Position numbers and translations under genes: made by a program
Source of the DNA: Solirubrobacter sp963837485
GTDB lineage: Bacteria > Actinomycetota > Thermoleophilia > Solirubrobacterales > Solirubrobacteraceae
Assembly (NCBI GenBank): GCA_963837485.1
Contig: CAWINP010000007.1
Span: 124,001 to 188,000 of the forward strand
DNA: 64,000 bases
Direction of reading: 5' to 3'
Shown here: positions 34,094-42,767 of the stretch, one piece after another
Position numbering within the stretch: position 1 is the stretch's first letter
Layout of the letters: each line of letters opens with the position of its first letter
Notes under the pieces: generated by a model
The model's input: only the letters and a program-made list of their open reading frames with translations
What the model was told of the DNA's origin: nothing
Database searches by the model: none

Positions 34094-35412
34094 GCTCGGC
34101 CGCGACCGAGGCCGAGCCTCGCTCCGGCTACGGCGCCGGCGCGCGCATCCTCTCGATCGGGATCGCGTCGACCGGCGTCGTCACCTTCGCGTACTTCTCG
34201 GTCGCGTCGTACGCGCTCAACGACGTCGACTACAAGTACATCTCGCTGCTGTGGTCGGTGCTGTTCGTGATCGTGTCGGTGATCTACCGGCCGATCGAGC
34301 AGCTGCTCTCGCGCACGATCGCCGATCGCCGGGCACGCGGCCTGCACAGCGGGCATCCGATGCGCACGCCGCTGCTGATCCAGGCCGGCTTCGCGACCGC
34401 GTTCCTGGTCATCGCGCTTGCCCTGCGGACGACGATCGAGGACCGCCTGTTCGGCGGCTCGTCGGCGCTGTACTGGGTGCTGGTGATCGCCGGGCTGGCT
34501 TATGCGGCGAGCTACTTCGCGCGCGGCTGGCTGGCCGGACACCAGTGGTTCGGGCTCTACGGCGGCCTGGTGTTCATGGAGGCGACGACGCGGCTGCTGT
34601 TCGCGGTCGCGGTCGCGATCGGGATCGCGTCCGGCCAGAACGTGGTCGCGATGGGCATGGCCGCGGCGCCGTTCGTCTCGCTCGTGGTCGTGCCGCTCGC
34701 GTTCGCTAGGCGGCCGAAGGTGCTGGCGGCGCCGGAGCCCGACGAGGAGGAGCTCGACCTCGCGCGCGGCGGGCGCTTCGCGGTCGCCGTGCTGGCGATC
34801 ATGGCCGCCGAGCAGACGCTGCTCAACGCCGGCGTGCTGACCGTCAACGCGACGGCGACGAACGCCGCAGTGGCCGGCTACGTGTTCAACGCGCTGCTGA
34901 TCGCGCGCGCTCCGCTGCAGCTCTTCCAGGCGATCCAAGGCTCGCTGCTCCCCCACCTCGCCGGGCTGGAGGCGACCGAGGGCCGCGAGCAGTTCGAGCG
35001 CGCGATCCGCATCACGATCCTCGCCATCGCGGGCTTCGCGGGCGCCGTCGCGATCGGCCTGCTGGCGATCGGCCCGTTCGTGATGGGGATCCTGTTCGAC
35101 GACGCCGCGACCTACGGGCGCCTCGGCCTGGCCGCGGTCGCGCTCGGCATGGGCGCGCACCTGGCCGCCGGCACGCTCAACCAGGCGGCACTCGCGCGCG
35201 ACCACGCCGGCGCGGCGGCCGCCGCCTGGCTAGTCGCGGCGGCCGCCTTCGTCGGCTGGATGCTGGCGCCGGTGGTCGACGACGAGCTGGTTCGCGCCGA
35301 GGTCGGCTATCTGGGCGCCGCCACCCTGCTCTGTGCGCTGCTGGTCATGGTCTACCGAAGGCGGAGTGGTGCGCCACCCGCGGAGACCGCGCCCGGCCTC
35401 CGCAGCGGGTGA
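34090..35412 (+). CDS. Polysaccharide/lipid-linked sugar flippase (MOP superfamily)
   Basis: 440 residues with about 12 membrane helices. The start is TTG 34090, overlapping the methyltransferase stop (TTGA); the longer in-frame reading upstream is a shadow of other genes. Helices include ILSIGIASTGVVTFAYFSVASYAL, and there is a basic loop (RRARGLHSGHP). This is typical of Wzx-like exporters. It completes a small surface-glycan operon. Confidence 0.85.
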   Translation: MSSAATEAEPRSGYGAGARILSIGIASTGVVTFAYFSVASYALNDVDYKYISLLWSVLFVIVSVIYRPIEQLLSRTIADRRARGLHSGHPMRTPLLIQAGFATAFLVIALALRTTIEDRLFGGSSALYWVLVIAGLAYAASYFARGWLAGHQWFGLYGGLVFMEATTRLLFAVAVAIGIASGQNVVAMGMAAAPFVSLVVVPLAFARRPKVLAAPEPDEEELDLARGGRFAVAVLAIMAAEQTLLNAGVLTVNATATNAAVAGYVFNALLIARAPLQLFQAIQGSLLPHLAGLEATEGREQFERAIRITILAIAGFAGAVAIGLLAIGPFVMGILFDDAATYGRLGLAAVALGMGAHLAAGTLNQAALARDHAGAAAAAWLVAAAAFVGWMLAPVVDDELVRAEVGYLGAATLLCALLVMVYRRRSGAPPAETAPGLRSG

Positions 35413-35551
35413 TTGGTCACCCGGCCAGATTTTCTTGACCATGCCCAGCATGGCGCACCGGAACTAAGAGCCGGGAGCGGAAAAGCTGTGACGAGATGCC
35501 GCGAGATGGCGCGGCGCCGCTCACTGCGGGGGCGGGGGCGTCCACCGCGCC

Positions 35552-35585
35552 GGGCGGCGGCGAGGCATCGGCCCCGCCGCCGCCC
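35552..35585. terminator. Bidirectional hairpin between convergent genes
   Basis: GGGCGGCGGCG (35552-35562) and CGCCGCCGCCC (35575-35585) form a perfect 11-bp stem with a 12-base loop. It lies between the flippase stop (+) and the stop of the next gene (-). There is no U-tract, as is common in high-GC actinobacteria. Confidence 0.5.
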
Positions 35586-35593
35586 TCGCGCGA

Positions 35594-36118
35594 TCACGTG
35601 CTCGCGGTCATGCCCAGATGTCGCGCGTACGCGACCTCCCGGGCGTGCGTGGCGTTGCAGTCGGCGAGCATGGCGGTGACCGCGTCGCCGCCGCCGCGAC
35701 CCGCCTCGGCGGCGACGGCGTCCAGCCGTGCGACCACCGGGCCGCCGCGGAAGGCCGGCCACGACGTAACCCGCCGGAGCACCGCAAGGGCGCTCCCCGA
35801 GCCGCGCCGCCACGCGCGTAGCCACTGGCAGGCGGCGTTGTACTGCAGCACCGCGTCGATCGTCGCCGCCGGGATCTCGCCGGCGGCGAGCTCCCAGCGG
35901 ATGCCGTTGAAGTTGCCGCCGGCGGGCAGCGGGATGCCGGCCGCGCGAGCGGCCGCGCCCGTGCGCGCGGTGGCGGGCGTGTAGGCCCGCGGGCCGAGCG
36001 CGTCGAGCACGGCGCTCGGCGGCGCGGTGGTGTCGCGCCCTCGCTGCGATGACGCGAGGGCGATCCCCGCGGCCGCCAGCGCGGCGGCGGAGACGAGGGT
36101 CACGAGAGCGGGATTCAA
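35594..36118 (-). CDS. Secreted or anchored protein of unknown function
   Basis: 174 residues from TTG 36118, overlapping the upstream stop as TTGA. The N-terminus MNPALVTLVSAAALAAAGIALASSQ is a membrane or signal segment. The rest is helical and Ala-rich with Cys in AACQWL and ADCNATH. No family recognised. It forms a two-gene unit with the secreted gene upstream. Confidence 0.6.
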   Translation of the reverse strand: MNPALVTLVSAAALAAAGIALASSQRGRDTTAPPSAVLDALGPRAYTPATARTGAAARAAGIPLPAGGNFNGIRWELAAGEIPAATIDAVLQYNAACQWLRAWRRGSGSALAVLRRVTSWPAFRGGPVVARLDAVAAEAGRGGGDAVTAMLADCNATHAREVAYARHLGMTAST

Positions 36119-36531
36119 CGGCTGATCCGCCCGTCGTGCAGGCTCATCGAGCCTTGGCCGGCCTGGGTCCTGCCCTGAACCACGAAGCACCAGCCGGAGG
36201 TCCCGTTGGACCACAGCGTGTGGTAGGAGGTGTCGCCGGCCCCGTAGGACGACGAGTTGCCGAGCAACGTGAAGTCGCCGCAGTTGTTGACGGAGATCAC
36301 GGTGCTCTTGCTGGGGCTGTCGAGCCAGCGGTACTGGACCGTGGCTCCCCCGGTGGAGACGTGGTACTGCGTCCCCTGCCCGCCGCCGTAGCGGCTGAGG
36401 CTCTCGGTGAGGTTGAAATCGGTGAGGTCGCTGGTCCCCGCGAACGCCGGGGCGATGATGAACAGGCCACCGATCAGGGCGGCAAGCAGCGCAGGGCGCA
36501 GCCTCGCGGAGGCGCGCATGCGACGGTCCAT
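36115..36531 (-). CDS. Small secreted beta-rich protein, unknown
   Basis: 138 residues. A signal peptide (LRPALLAALIGGLFIIAPAFAG) ends near residue 32. The mature part is Gly/Ser/Thr-rich with two cysteines (VNNCGD, WCFVVQ) that could pair. No family recognised. ATG 36529-36531. It is divergent from the ECF sigma gene with about 105 bases between them, including a strong hairpin. Confidence 0.75.
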   Translation of the reverse strand: MDRRMRASARLRPALLAALIGGLFIIAPAFAGTSDLTDFNLTESLSRYGGGQGTQYHVSTGGATVQYRWLDSPSKSTVISVNNCGDFTLLGNSSSYGAGDTSYHTLWSNGTSGWCFVVQGRTQAGQGSMSLHDGRISR

Positions 36532-36549
36532 TGCGAATCCTTTCGAGCG

Positions 36550-36575
36550 ACCCGCCCGAGGTGAGACGGGCGGGT
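36550..36575. promoter_or_regulatory. Hairpin in the divergent region beside the sigma-factor gene
   Basis: ACCCGCCCG (36550-36558) and CGGGCGGGT (36567-36575) form a 9-bp perfect inverted repeat with an 8-base loop. It is about 20 bases upstream of the secreted gene's ATG and 60 bases upstream of the sigma gene. It could be an operator or a leader hairpin. Confidence 0.4.
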
Positions 36576-36636
36576 TGGTGAGGTCAATTGACCGGCGCGC
36601 GCTCCGGTGTCCTAATGAGCCGCGAGGCGGCGCGTT

Positions 36637-37263
36637 GTGACGGGGTTAGGCTTTGCTCACCGGCCTGTGCTCGAACGCCTGCCCAGATTTCGTCGTTCCA
36701 CCAGCCTGCTCGCCCAGTCGAGGCAGGATCCCGACGCCTTCGCTGCGTTCTACGACGCGTACGCCGAGCGCGTCCTGCTCTTCCTCGTGCGCCGCGTGCT
36801 GGACGTCGACACGGCGTTCGACCTGCTGTCCGAGACGTTCGCCACGGCGCTCGAGCGCCGGCACCAGTTCCGCGGCGCCAGCGCCGAGGAGGAGCAGGGC
36901 TGGCTGTTCTCGATCGCCCGCAGCGAGCTGTCGCACTACTGGCGCGACGGCAGAGTCGAGCGGATCGCGCTCGCGCGGCTGGGCGTCGGCGTCCCCGCCC
37001 TGAGCGACCCGGAGATCGAGCGGATCGAGCAGCTCGCCGGGATCAACGACCTGGTGCCGGCGCTGCACGACGCGATGGCATCGCTCCCGGAGGATCAGCG
37101 GCGCGCCGTCGAGCTGCGCGTCGTCGAGGAGCACGGCTACGCGGAGGTGGCGAGCATCCTCGGCGTGTCCGAGCAGACCGCCCGCGCGCGCGTGTCGCGC
37201 GGACTGCGGGCCTTGGCGCAGCGACTGCCGAAGCCGGCTGCGATGATGGAGGACGCCGCATGA
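36637..37263 (+). CDS. RNA polymerase ECF-type sigma factor
   Basis: 208 residues. Region 2 contains DPDAFAAFYDAYAERVLLFLVRRV and the DLLSETFATAL core. Region 4 contains SLPEDQRRAVELRVVEEHGYAEVASILGVSEQTARARVSRGL, a clear helix-turn-helix. GTG 36637 is the annotated start; a GTG 30 bases later is possible. The stop overlaps the next start (ATGA). It probably directs an envelope regulon together with the membrane partner. Confidence 0.92.
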   Translation: MTGLGFAHRPVLERLPRFRRSTSLLAQSRQDPDAFAAFYDAYAERVLLFLVRRVLDVDTAFDLLSETFATALERRHQFRGASAEEEQGWLFSIARSELSHYWRDGRVERIALARLGVGVPALSDPEIERIEQLAGINDLVPALHDAMASLPEDQRRAVELRVVEEHGYAEVASILGVSEQTARARVSRGLRALAQRLPKPAAMMEDAA

Positions 37264-37877
37264 AGTCGACCGAGCTGCCCGCGCTCGCCGAGTTGCGCGA
37301 GAGCCTGCGCGAGGCTGCCGCGCGCGACATCGCGGCGCGTAAGCCGCGCCGCTGGCGCCGTCGCGGGATCGGGCTCCTGGCCGCGGCCCTGGTCACCGGC
37401 GGAGCCGTCGCCGGCGCCGCTGACCTGATCTCCTCCGGCGAGCCCGTCAAGGAGCAGCCGGCCGATAAGCGCTACACGTCGCCGGATCAGCCGCAGATCG
37501 CGCTCACGGCGCGCGACTCACCGCTGCCGTGGGCCGTCCAGGTCTACACGTCGCCCGCGGGCAAGACGTGCGCCCTCGTCGGACGGCTGCGCGGCACCAG
37601 GCTCGGCCTGCTCGACGCCAAGGGCGTCTTCCACGCGTATCCCGAAGGCCGCGGCGGGGCGTGCGGCACCACGACCAACAAGCAGGGCGGCTTCATCAGC
37701 GGCACGACCCGCGAGGGCCGCTCGGTGTTCTACGGCCGCGTGCGGGCCGGCGCGTCGTCGGTGACCGCGGTGACGTCCGACGGCGACTCTCGCACGGTCG
37801 AGGTAGGCCCGGGGGGCGCATTCCTGCTCGTGTACCGGGGCTCGGTCTCGCCGCCGTCGTGGACCGTCAACGGCTGA
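37260..37877 (+). CDS. Membrane-anchored partner of the ECF sigma factor
   Basis: 205 residues. A short cytoplasmic N-terminus (LRESLREAAARDIAARKPRRWRRR) and one membrane helix (GIGLLAAALVTGGAVAGAADL) lead to an extracytoplasmic Gly-rich domain with two cysteines. The layout and ATGA coupling to the sigma gene suggest an anti-sigma-like or signalling role, but there is no recognisable zinc anti-sigma motif. The last 148 bases overlap the opposite-strand glycosyltransferase gene. Confidence 0.7.
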   Translation: MKSTELPALAELRESLREAAARDIAARKPRRWRRRGIGLLAAALVTGGAVAGAADLISSGEPVKEQPADKRYTSPDQPQIALTARDSPLPWAVQVYTSPAGKTCALVGRLRGTRLGLLDAKGVFHAYPEGRGGACGTTTNKQGGFISGTTREGRSVFYGRVRAGASSVTAVTSDGDSRTVEVGPGGAFLLVYRGSVSPPSWTVNG

Positions 37878-39199
37878 GCGGGCCGGCGCACCGCCATGAA
37901 CCAACCCGCGACGCCGGCTGCGATCAGCGACGGCATCAGCGGCAGGTTGTAGCGGGCCTGCGAGACCACGATCGCGTGCACCACGGTCGAGAGCGCGACC
38001 GCGAGCAGGACGGCGGCCAGGACCGGGTCGCGCCGGCGCCAGATGCCGGCGATCAGCCCGAGCGTGCACGCGACCACGAGGAAGATCTGCCACAGCCGCG
38101 TGACCGTCGAGATGTAGTGCACGCCGCCGCCGCGGTAGTAGAAGAACCACATCCGCTTGGCCTTGTTGAAGGCCATCTTGGCGAACGCGACCGGCTGCGT
38201 GGTCGAGTAATGGATGAGGTTGTGGCGCGCCTCGCGCTGGAGCGCCGCGTCGCGCGTCATGCCCGGGTGCTTGGCCACGAACAGGTCGAGCGCGTAGGAG
38301 GCGGGGATCTTGTAGGTCTTGGTGCCGTCGAGCTCAGGGTGGTTGCGGCGCAGCTGCGGCTCGAGCGCCATCTTCATCCCCACCGTGGTGCCGCCGCCGG
38401 GCAGGTAGGTGCCGACGAACAGCGCCGAGGCCGAGCCCTTGGTGACCGGCACGAACTGGCCCTCCTGAGCGGAGGCGTAGATCGTCCAGGGCGCCAGCAC
38501 GAGCGCGCAGGCGCCGGCGAGCGCGCCCCAGGTCGCCAGGGCGCGGCGCCACGCGCGCGCCCGCCAGAGCACGATCAGCGCGGCGAGGCCGGCGAGCACG
38601 AACGGCAGCGGCAGCAGATCGGTGCGGGTGAGGATCGCCAGTCCGAACAGCGCGCCGGCCGCCGCCCAGCGCCACGGGCCGAGGCCGCCGCCCGGCTCCC
38701 GGCAGCGCTTGACCGCCCAGGCGAGCGCGGTGAACGCTCCGATCAGCAGGAACGCGCCGAGCGGCTCGGACAGCTGGTCGCCGGTGGCGCCGATCAGCGG
38801 CGGGTAGGTGCCGACGATCGCTGACGCCGCCACCCCCGCCCACGGCCCCGCGAGCAGCCAGGCGAGCAGCGCCGCGAGCGCGGTCGTGCCGGTCGTCAGC
38901 AGCGCCTGCTCCCAGTAGGCGGCGCGGATGTCGTAGGACTTCGTGTCGCTCGCCGACGGGAACAGCTTGTGGGCGGCCGCGAACAGGAACGGCGCGCCGG
39001 GAGGCCAGTGCAGCGGCTCGGCCGACGAGCCGCCGTAGTGGTGGTTGTCGGCCAGGTCGACGGCGAGCTTGCCGTACGAGCGCTCGTCGGCGGACTGGTA
39101 ACCCGAGCGCGGATTCGCCGCCATCCTCGCGTTCAGCCCGAAGGAGAGCGCGACGATCGCGAGCACCAGGACGTACGGGAGCCTCGGGGACCGCAACAC
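37730..39199 (-). CDS. Membrane glycosyltransferase, GT39/GT-C-like
   Basis: 489 residues, about 10-11 membrane helices. The first loop has the acidic SADERSYGKLAVDLAD sequence expected in GT-C enzymes that use polyprenyl-phosphate sugars. The C-terminal 50 residues are hydrophilic and overlap the convergent ECF-partner gene by 148 bases. The start is GTG 39199, which sits in the loop of a hairpin. It may work with the GT2/flippase cluster. Confidence 0.85.
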   Translation of the reverse strand: MLRSPRLPYVLVLAIVALSFGLNARMAANPRSGYQSADERSYGKLAVDLADNHHYGGSSAEPLHWPPGAPFLFAAAHKLFPSASDTKSYDIRAAYWEQALLTTGTTALAALLAWLLAGPWAGVAASAIVGTYPPLIGATGDQLSEPLGAFLLIGAFTALAWAVKRCREPGGGLGPWRWAAAGALFGLAILTRTDLLPLPFVLAGLAALIVLWRARAWRRALATWGALAGACALVLAPWTIYASAQEGQFVPVTKGSASALFVGTYLPGGGTTVGMKMALEPQLRRNHPELDGTKTYKIPASYALDLFVAKHPGMTRDAALQREARHNLIHYSTTQPVAFAKMAFNKAKRMWFFYYRGGGVHYISTVTRLWQIFLVVACTLGLIAGIWRRRDPVLAAVLLAVALSTVVHAIVVSQARYNLPLMPSLIAAGVAGWFMAVRRPAQPLTVHDGGETEPRYTSRNAPPGPTSTVRESPSDVTAVTDDAPARTRP

Positions 39200-39211
39200 G
39201 GCCCCCGAGGC
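39181..39211 (-). promoter_or_regulatory. Hairpin with the glycosyltransferase start codon in its loop
   Basis: GCCTCGGGG (39181-39189) and CCCCGAGGC (39203-39211) form a 9-bp perfect stem. The 13-base loop holds the GTG and TTG start candidates of the minus-strand gene. It follows directly after repeat copy C. It could limit translation or end the permease transcript. Confidence 0.5.
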
Positions 39212-39215
39212 TAGA

Positions 39216-39298
39216 AGGTAACGTCGCCGGAGGGAGCAAGGCCGGACCGGGCAATCAGCGGGCGGTCCTGCGACGGCCGGCGACCGGAGGCGAAACTA
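39216..39298. repeat. Structured repeat element, copy C (long form)
   Basis: The ends match copies A and B (AGGTAACGTCGCC on the plus strand at 39216-39228; GGCGAAACT at 39289-39297), but the middle is longer and holds its own GGACCG/CGGTCC hairpin. The element includes the permease stop codon. Its orientation is opposite to A and B. Confidence 0.5.
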
Positions 39299-41845
39299 TT
39301 CGGTTGTCACCGCGCGCAGCACGTCGACCTTCGCCGCCCGGCGCGCGGGCGGGATCGCCGCCAGCACCCCGGCGATCGCGGCGAGGATGAAGAAGATGAT
39401 CAGCGTCCCGATCGGCACGATGAACACGAAGCCCTGGTCGGCAAGCGGGCGCGACACGATCACCGCGAACGCGATGCCGAGCACCGTGCCCAGGACCGCG
39501 CCGATCACCGCCGTGATCACGGACTCGCCGCGCACCATCCGCCGCACCTGGCGCCGGCTCATGCCGACGGCGCGCAGCATCCCCAGCTCGCGCGTGCGCT
39601 CGTGCACCGACAGCGCCAGCGTGTTGACGATGCCCAGCAGCGCGATCAGAACCGACAGCGCGAGCAGCGCGAACACGAGCCCGAGCAGGCCGTTCAACCC
39701 CTGTTGCTGCTTGTCCTTGAACTGGTCGATCGACAGCGACTCCGTCGAGGGGAACGTCTTCAGCGCCGCCCCGGCCTCCTTGGAGAGCTGTTCTGGGTTC
39801 GTCCCCGGGGTCGAGGACGCCCACAGGAACTGGATCTGCTTGGAGGCCCAGTCACGCTCCATCGACGCGTTCGTAACGATCACCGGCGCCGTCAGCCCGG
39901 CCTGGTTCTTGAACACGCCGGAGACCTTGTAGTCGACCGACTTGCCCGGCGGCGTCGTGAGCTTGAGCGTGCTGCCGACCTTCAGGTCGCCGTGCGACTT
40001 CGCCCAGTCCTTGTCCACCAGCGTCTGGTCGTCCTGGAGCGAGCTCAGCGTCTGCGGGTCGCCCTGGTCCCACTTGAGCTTCATGACCGAGCCGATCGTC
40101 GCGGGATCGACGCCGGTGGCGCTGATCGTGCCGCTCTCGCCGCGGATGACCGCGGGCTCGAACTTGATCGGCGACGCCTTCTCGACGCCGGGGAGCTGGC
40201 TCACCGTGCCGGTCACCTGCGCCGGGATCGGCGAGAAGCCGTCCTGGTTGGCGACGATCAGCGAAGCGGTGATCTGCTTGTCGATCACGTTCGAGATCGA
40301 GCCCTTCAGGCCGGCCGCGAAGATCGTCACGAACACGACGAGCGCAAGGCCGACCATCAGCGCGGCTGCGGTGACCGCGGTGCGCTGCGGCTGGCGGATC
40401 GCGTTCTCGCGCGCCAGCACGCCGGTCAGGCCCTGGAACCTCGCCAGCGGACCCCCGATGACGCGGGCGAGCGGCTGCACCAGCACCGGCGCGATCACCG
40501 CGACGCCGAAGATCATCAGCAGCATCCCGAGCCCGAGCAGCGCGGCGTCGCCGCCGCTGGAGCCGGTGCCGCCGAACAGGCCGGCGAACACGACCAGCAC
40601 GCCGATGACCTCGAGCGCCAGCGCGACCACGATCCGCCGCCGCCGCAGCTTGCCGGCGCCGGGCGTGACGCTGTCGTGCATCGCCGTCACCGGCTCCACG
40701 CGCGTCGCCCGGCGGGCCGGCACGAAGCCGGAGATCATCGTGGCGATCACGCCGACGAGCAGGCCGATGACGATCGTGCCGCCGTTGATCACGAGGCCGG
40801 TGGTCCCCAGGTCCACGCCGAACGCCTTCAGCATCGCCGACAGGCCAGGAGCCAGCAGGATCCCGACCAGGATGCCGAGGATCGACGCCACGACGCCGAC
40901 CACGAACGTCTCCAGCAGGATCGAGCGCAGGATCTGGCGGCGCGAGGCGCCGATCACCCGCAGCAGCGCGAGCTCCTTCGTGCGCTGGGCGACAGTGACC
41001 GAGAACGTGTTGAAGATCAAGAAGCCGCCGACCAGCAGCGCGACGCCGGCGAACACGAGCAGCGCCGTGCGCAGGAAGCCGAGCGCGTCGGACAGGTCCT
41101 GCGCCTGCTGCTCGGCCGCCTCCTTACCGGTGCGGACGTTGAAGTCTCTGCCCAGCTCGCGCCGCAGCGAGGCCTTGACGGCGTTCGGGTCGCCGGTCGC
41201 GACCGAGATCGAGTCGTAGCCGTCGTGGCCGGTCATCCGCTGCGCCTCGGGCAGCGTCATCACAACCAGCCGCGAGCCGCCCAGGCTGTCGCGGTCGCCC
41301 AGCGTGGCGACGCCGGAGACCTTGTACTGCTTGGCCGGCGCGTCGCCCTGCACGGTCACGGTCGAGCCGACCTGGAAGCCGTACTTCTTCGACGTGCCGC
41401 GGTCGATCGCGACCTCGTCGGGCGTCGTCGGCGGCCCGCCGGACTTGTAGTCGAGCGACTCGAAGCGCTTCTCGGTCGAGGTGGAGACGAGGATCGTCGG
41501 CGGCCCGTTGGACTTGATCGGCTTGCCCTTGTCGTCGAGCAGCGTGCCATCGGAGCTCACGCTGCCCTCGGCGGCGTCCACGCCCGGCGTGGCCTTGACC
41601 TTGTCGAGCGTGGAGGCCGGCATGGTCGGCGGCGCCTCGAAGTCGGCCTTGACCGCCTGGTGGGCCTCGACCGAGACGTCGACGCCCTTCTGGACGCGCT
41701 CGAACAGGTTCTTGAACGACGCGTTGATGGTGTCGGTGAAGACGAGCGTGCCGACTACGAAGGCGACGCCGATGACGACGGCGAAGCCGGTCAGCACCGA
41801 GCGCAGCTTGCGCGTCAGCAGCCCGCGGATCGCGAGCTTGTTCAC
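39296..41845 (-). CDS. ABC transporter permease, FtsX/MacB type (double)
   Basis: 849 residues with the duplicated FtsX layout. An N-terminal membrane helix is followed by a MacB-like extracytoplasmic domain, three helices, a linker, then a second helix, a second extracytoplasmic domain and three C-terminal helices (LLGLVFALLALSVLIALLG...). Motifs RTKELALLRVIGASRRQI and RTRELGMLRAVGMSRRQV are the coupling loops. It likely exports or extracts lipids or peptides with the ATPase encoded just upstream (GTG start directly after its stop). Confidence 0.93.
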   Translation of the reverse strand: MNKLAIRGLLTRKLRSVLTGFAVVIGVAFVVGTLVFTDTINASFKNLFERVQKGVDVSVEAHQAVKADFEAPPTMPASTLDKVKATPGVDAAEGSVSSDGTLLDDKGKPIKSNGPPTILVSTSTEKRFESLDYKSGGPPTTPDEVAIDRGTSKKYGFQVGSTVTVQGDAPAKQYKVSGVATLGDRDSLGGSRLVVMTLPEAQRMTGHDGYDSISVATGDPNAVKASLRRELGRDFNVRTGKEAAEQQAQDLSDALGFLRTALLVFAGVALLVGGFLIFNTFSVTVAQRTKELALLRVIGASRRQILRSILLETFVVGVVASILGILVGILLAPGLSAMLKAFGVDLGTTGLVINGGTIVIGLLVGVIATMISGFVPARRATRVEPVTAMHDSVTPGAGKLRRRRIVVALALEVIGVLVVFAGLFGGTGSSGGDAALLGLGMLLMIFGVAVIAPVLVQPLARVIGGPLARFQGLTGVLARENAIRQPQRTAVTAAALMVGLALVVFVTIFAAGLKGSISNVIDKQITASLIVANQDGFSPIPAQVTGTVSQLPGVEKASPIKFEPAVIRGESGTISATGVDPATIGSVMKLKWDQGDPQTLSSLQDDQTLVDKDWAKSHGDLKVGSTLKLTTPPGKSVDYKVSGVFKNQAGLTAPVIVTNASMERDWASKQIQFLWASSTPGTNPEQLSKEAGAALKTFPSTESLSIDQFKDKQQQGLNGLLGLVFALLALSVLIALLGIVNTLALSVHERTRELGMLRAVGMSRRQVRRMVRGESVITAVIGAVLGTVLGIAFAVIVSRPLADQGFVFIVPIGTLIIFFILAAIAGVLAAIPPARRAAKVDVLRAVTTE

Positions 41846-42565
41846 CTATGCCACCGCCTTCATCAGGTCGAGCACGCCCGAGGCGTCCTTGCCCTCGCCG
41901 TCGTGCACGACCTTGCCGTCGTCGAGCACCACGAGACGGCCGGCCACCGCGGCGGCGACCGGCTCATGGGTGACCATGATCACCGTCTGGCCGAACTCGT
42001 CGACGGCGCGGCGCAGCAGGCCGAGCACCTCCTCGGAGGAGTGCGAGTCCAGGTTGCCGGTCGGCTCGTCGGCGAACAGCACAGCCGGCCGGTGCACCAG
42101 CGCGCGGGCGACGGCGACGCGCTGCTGCTGGCCGCCCGACAGCTCGGACGGGCGGTGCGTGAGCCGGTCGCCCAGCCCGATCGTCTCGATCAGCTCGTCC
42201 AGCCACGCCTGGTCGGGCTTGCGCCCGGCGAGCGTCAGCGGCAGCGTGATGTTCTCCAGCGCGTTCAGCACCGGGACGAGGTTGAAGGCCTGGAAGACGA
42301 AGCCCAGCCGGTCGCGCCGCAGGCGCGTGAGGCCGCCGTCGTCGAGCTTCGAGAGGTCCTGGCCCTCGATCTCGACCAGGCCGGAGGTCGGCCGGTCCAG
42401 CCCGGCCAGAAGGTGCATCAGGGTCGACTTCCCGGAGCCCGACGGGCCCATGATCGCGGTGTACTGGCCGGCCGGGAACGAGAGGGTTACGCCGGCGAGC
42501 GCATGCACTGCGGTCTCGCCCTCGCCGTAGGTACGGCGAAGGTCCGCCGTCGAGACGATGTTCAT
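41846..42565 (-). CDS. ABC transporter ATPase, LolD/MacB type
   Basis: 239 residues. Walker A GPSGSGKST, Q-loop FVFQAFNLVP, signature LSGGQQQR, Walker B VLFADEPT and the H-loop MVTHE. It is the ATPase of the double-FtsX permease next door. It is the first gene of the two-gene operon; about 200 bases separate it from the response-regulator gene. Confidence 0.96.
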   Translation of the reverse strand: MNIVSTADLRRTYGEGETAVHALAGVTLSFPAGQYTAIMGPSGSGKSTLMHLLAGLDRPTSGLVEIEGQDLSKLDDGGLTRLRRDRLGFVFQAFNLVPVLNALENITLPLTLAGRKPDQAWLDELIETIGLGDRLTHRPSELSGGQQQRVAVARALVHRPAVLFADEPTGNLDSHSSEEVLGLLRRAVDEFGQTVIMVTHEPVAAAVAGRLVVLDDGKVVHDGEGKDASGVLDLMKAVA

Positions 42566-42767
42566 ATGCGCAGCATCGTCGCAAGCAATGCGGCGGCGCG
42601 TGCGGTCCCCACGTGAACCGGGGGTAGGGCCAGCCCCAGCTTAAGGTCGGATGATCGGGTTGGGGCGGAGGGGGCTGCGTCGCCCTTAAGCTGCCCGGAG
42701 GTAGGCGACAGCGGCCCAGAGGGCCGCGTCGCTGGGGGAACTCGCCCGGAGGCTCGTTCCCCCGCCG
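42566..42767. other. Short gene-free region with a LuxR-tail-like fragment
   Basis: Minus-strand bases 42686-42720 encode WAAVAYLRAA followed by TAA, almost the same as the real end of the neighbouring regulator (LAVLAYLRAA, stop at 42768). CAGCTTAAGG (42637-42646) and CCTTAAGCTG (42684-42693) can pair as a hairpin, a possible terminator of the regulator operon. Confidence 0.45.

Noticed and set aside
39602..42616. 1004-codon open frame on the plus strand opposite the ABC exporter
   Set aside because: It is the antisense shadow of the permease and ATPase, with biased composition (Arg/Gln/Asp/His-rich) and no domain. High-GC DNA produces such frames.
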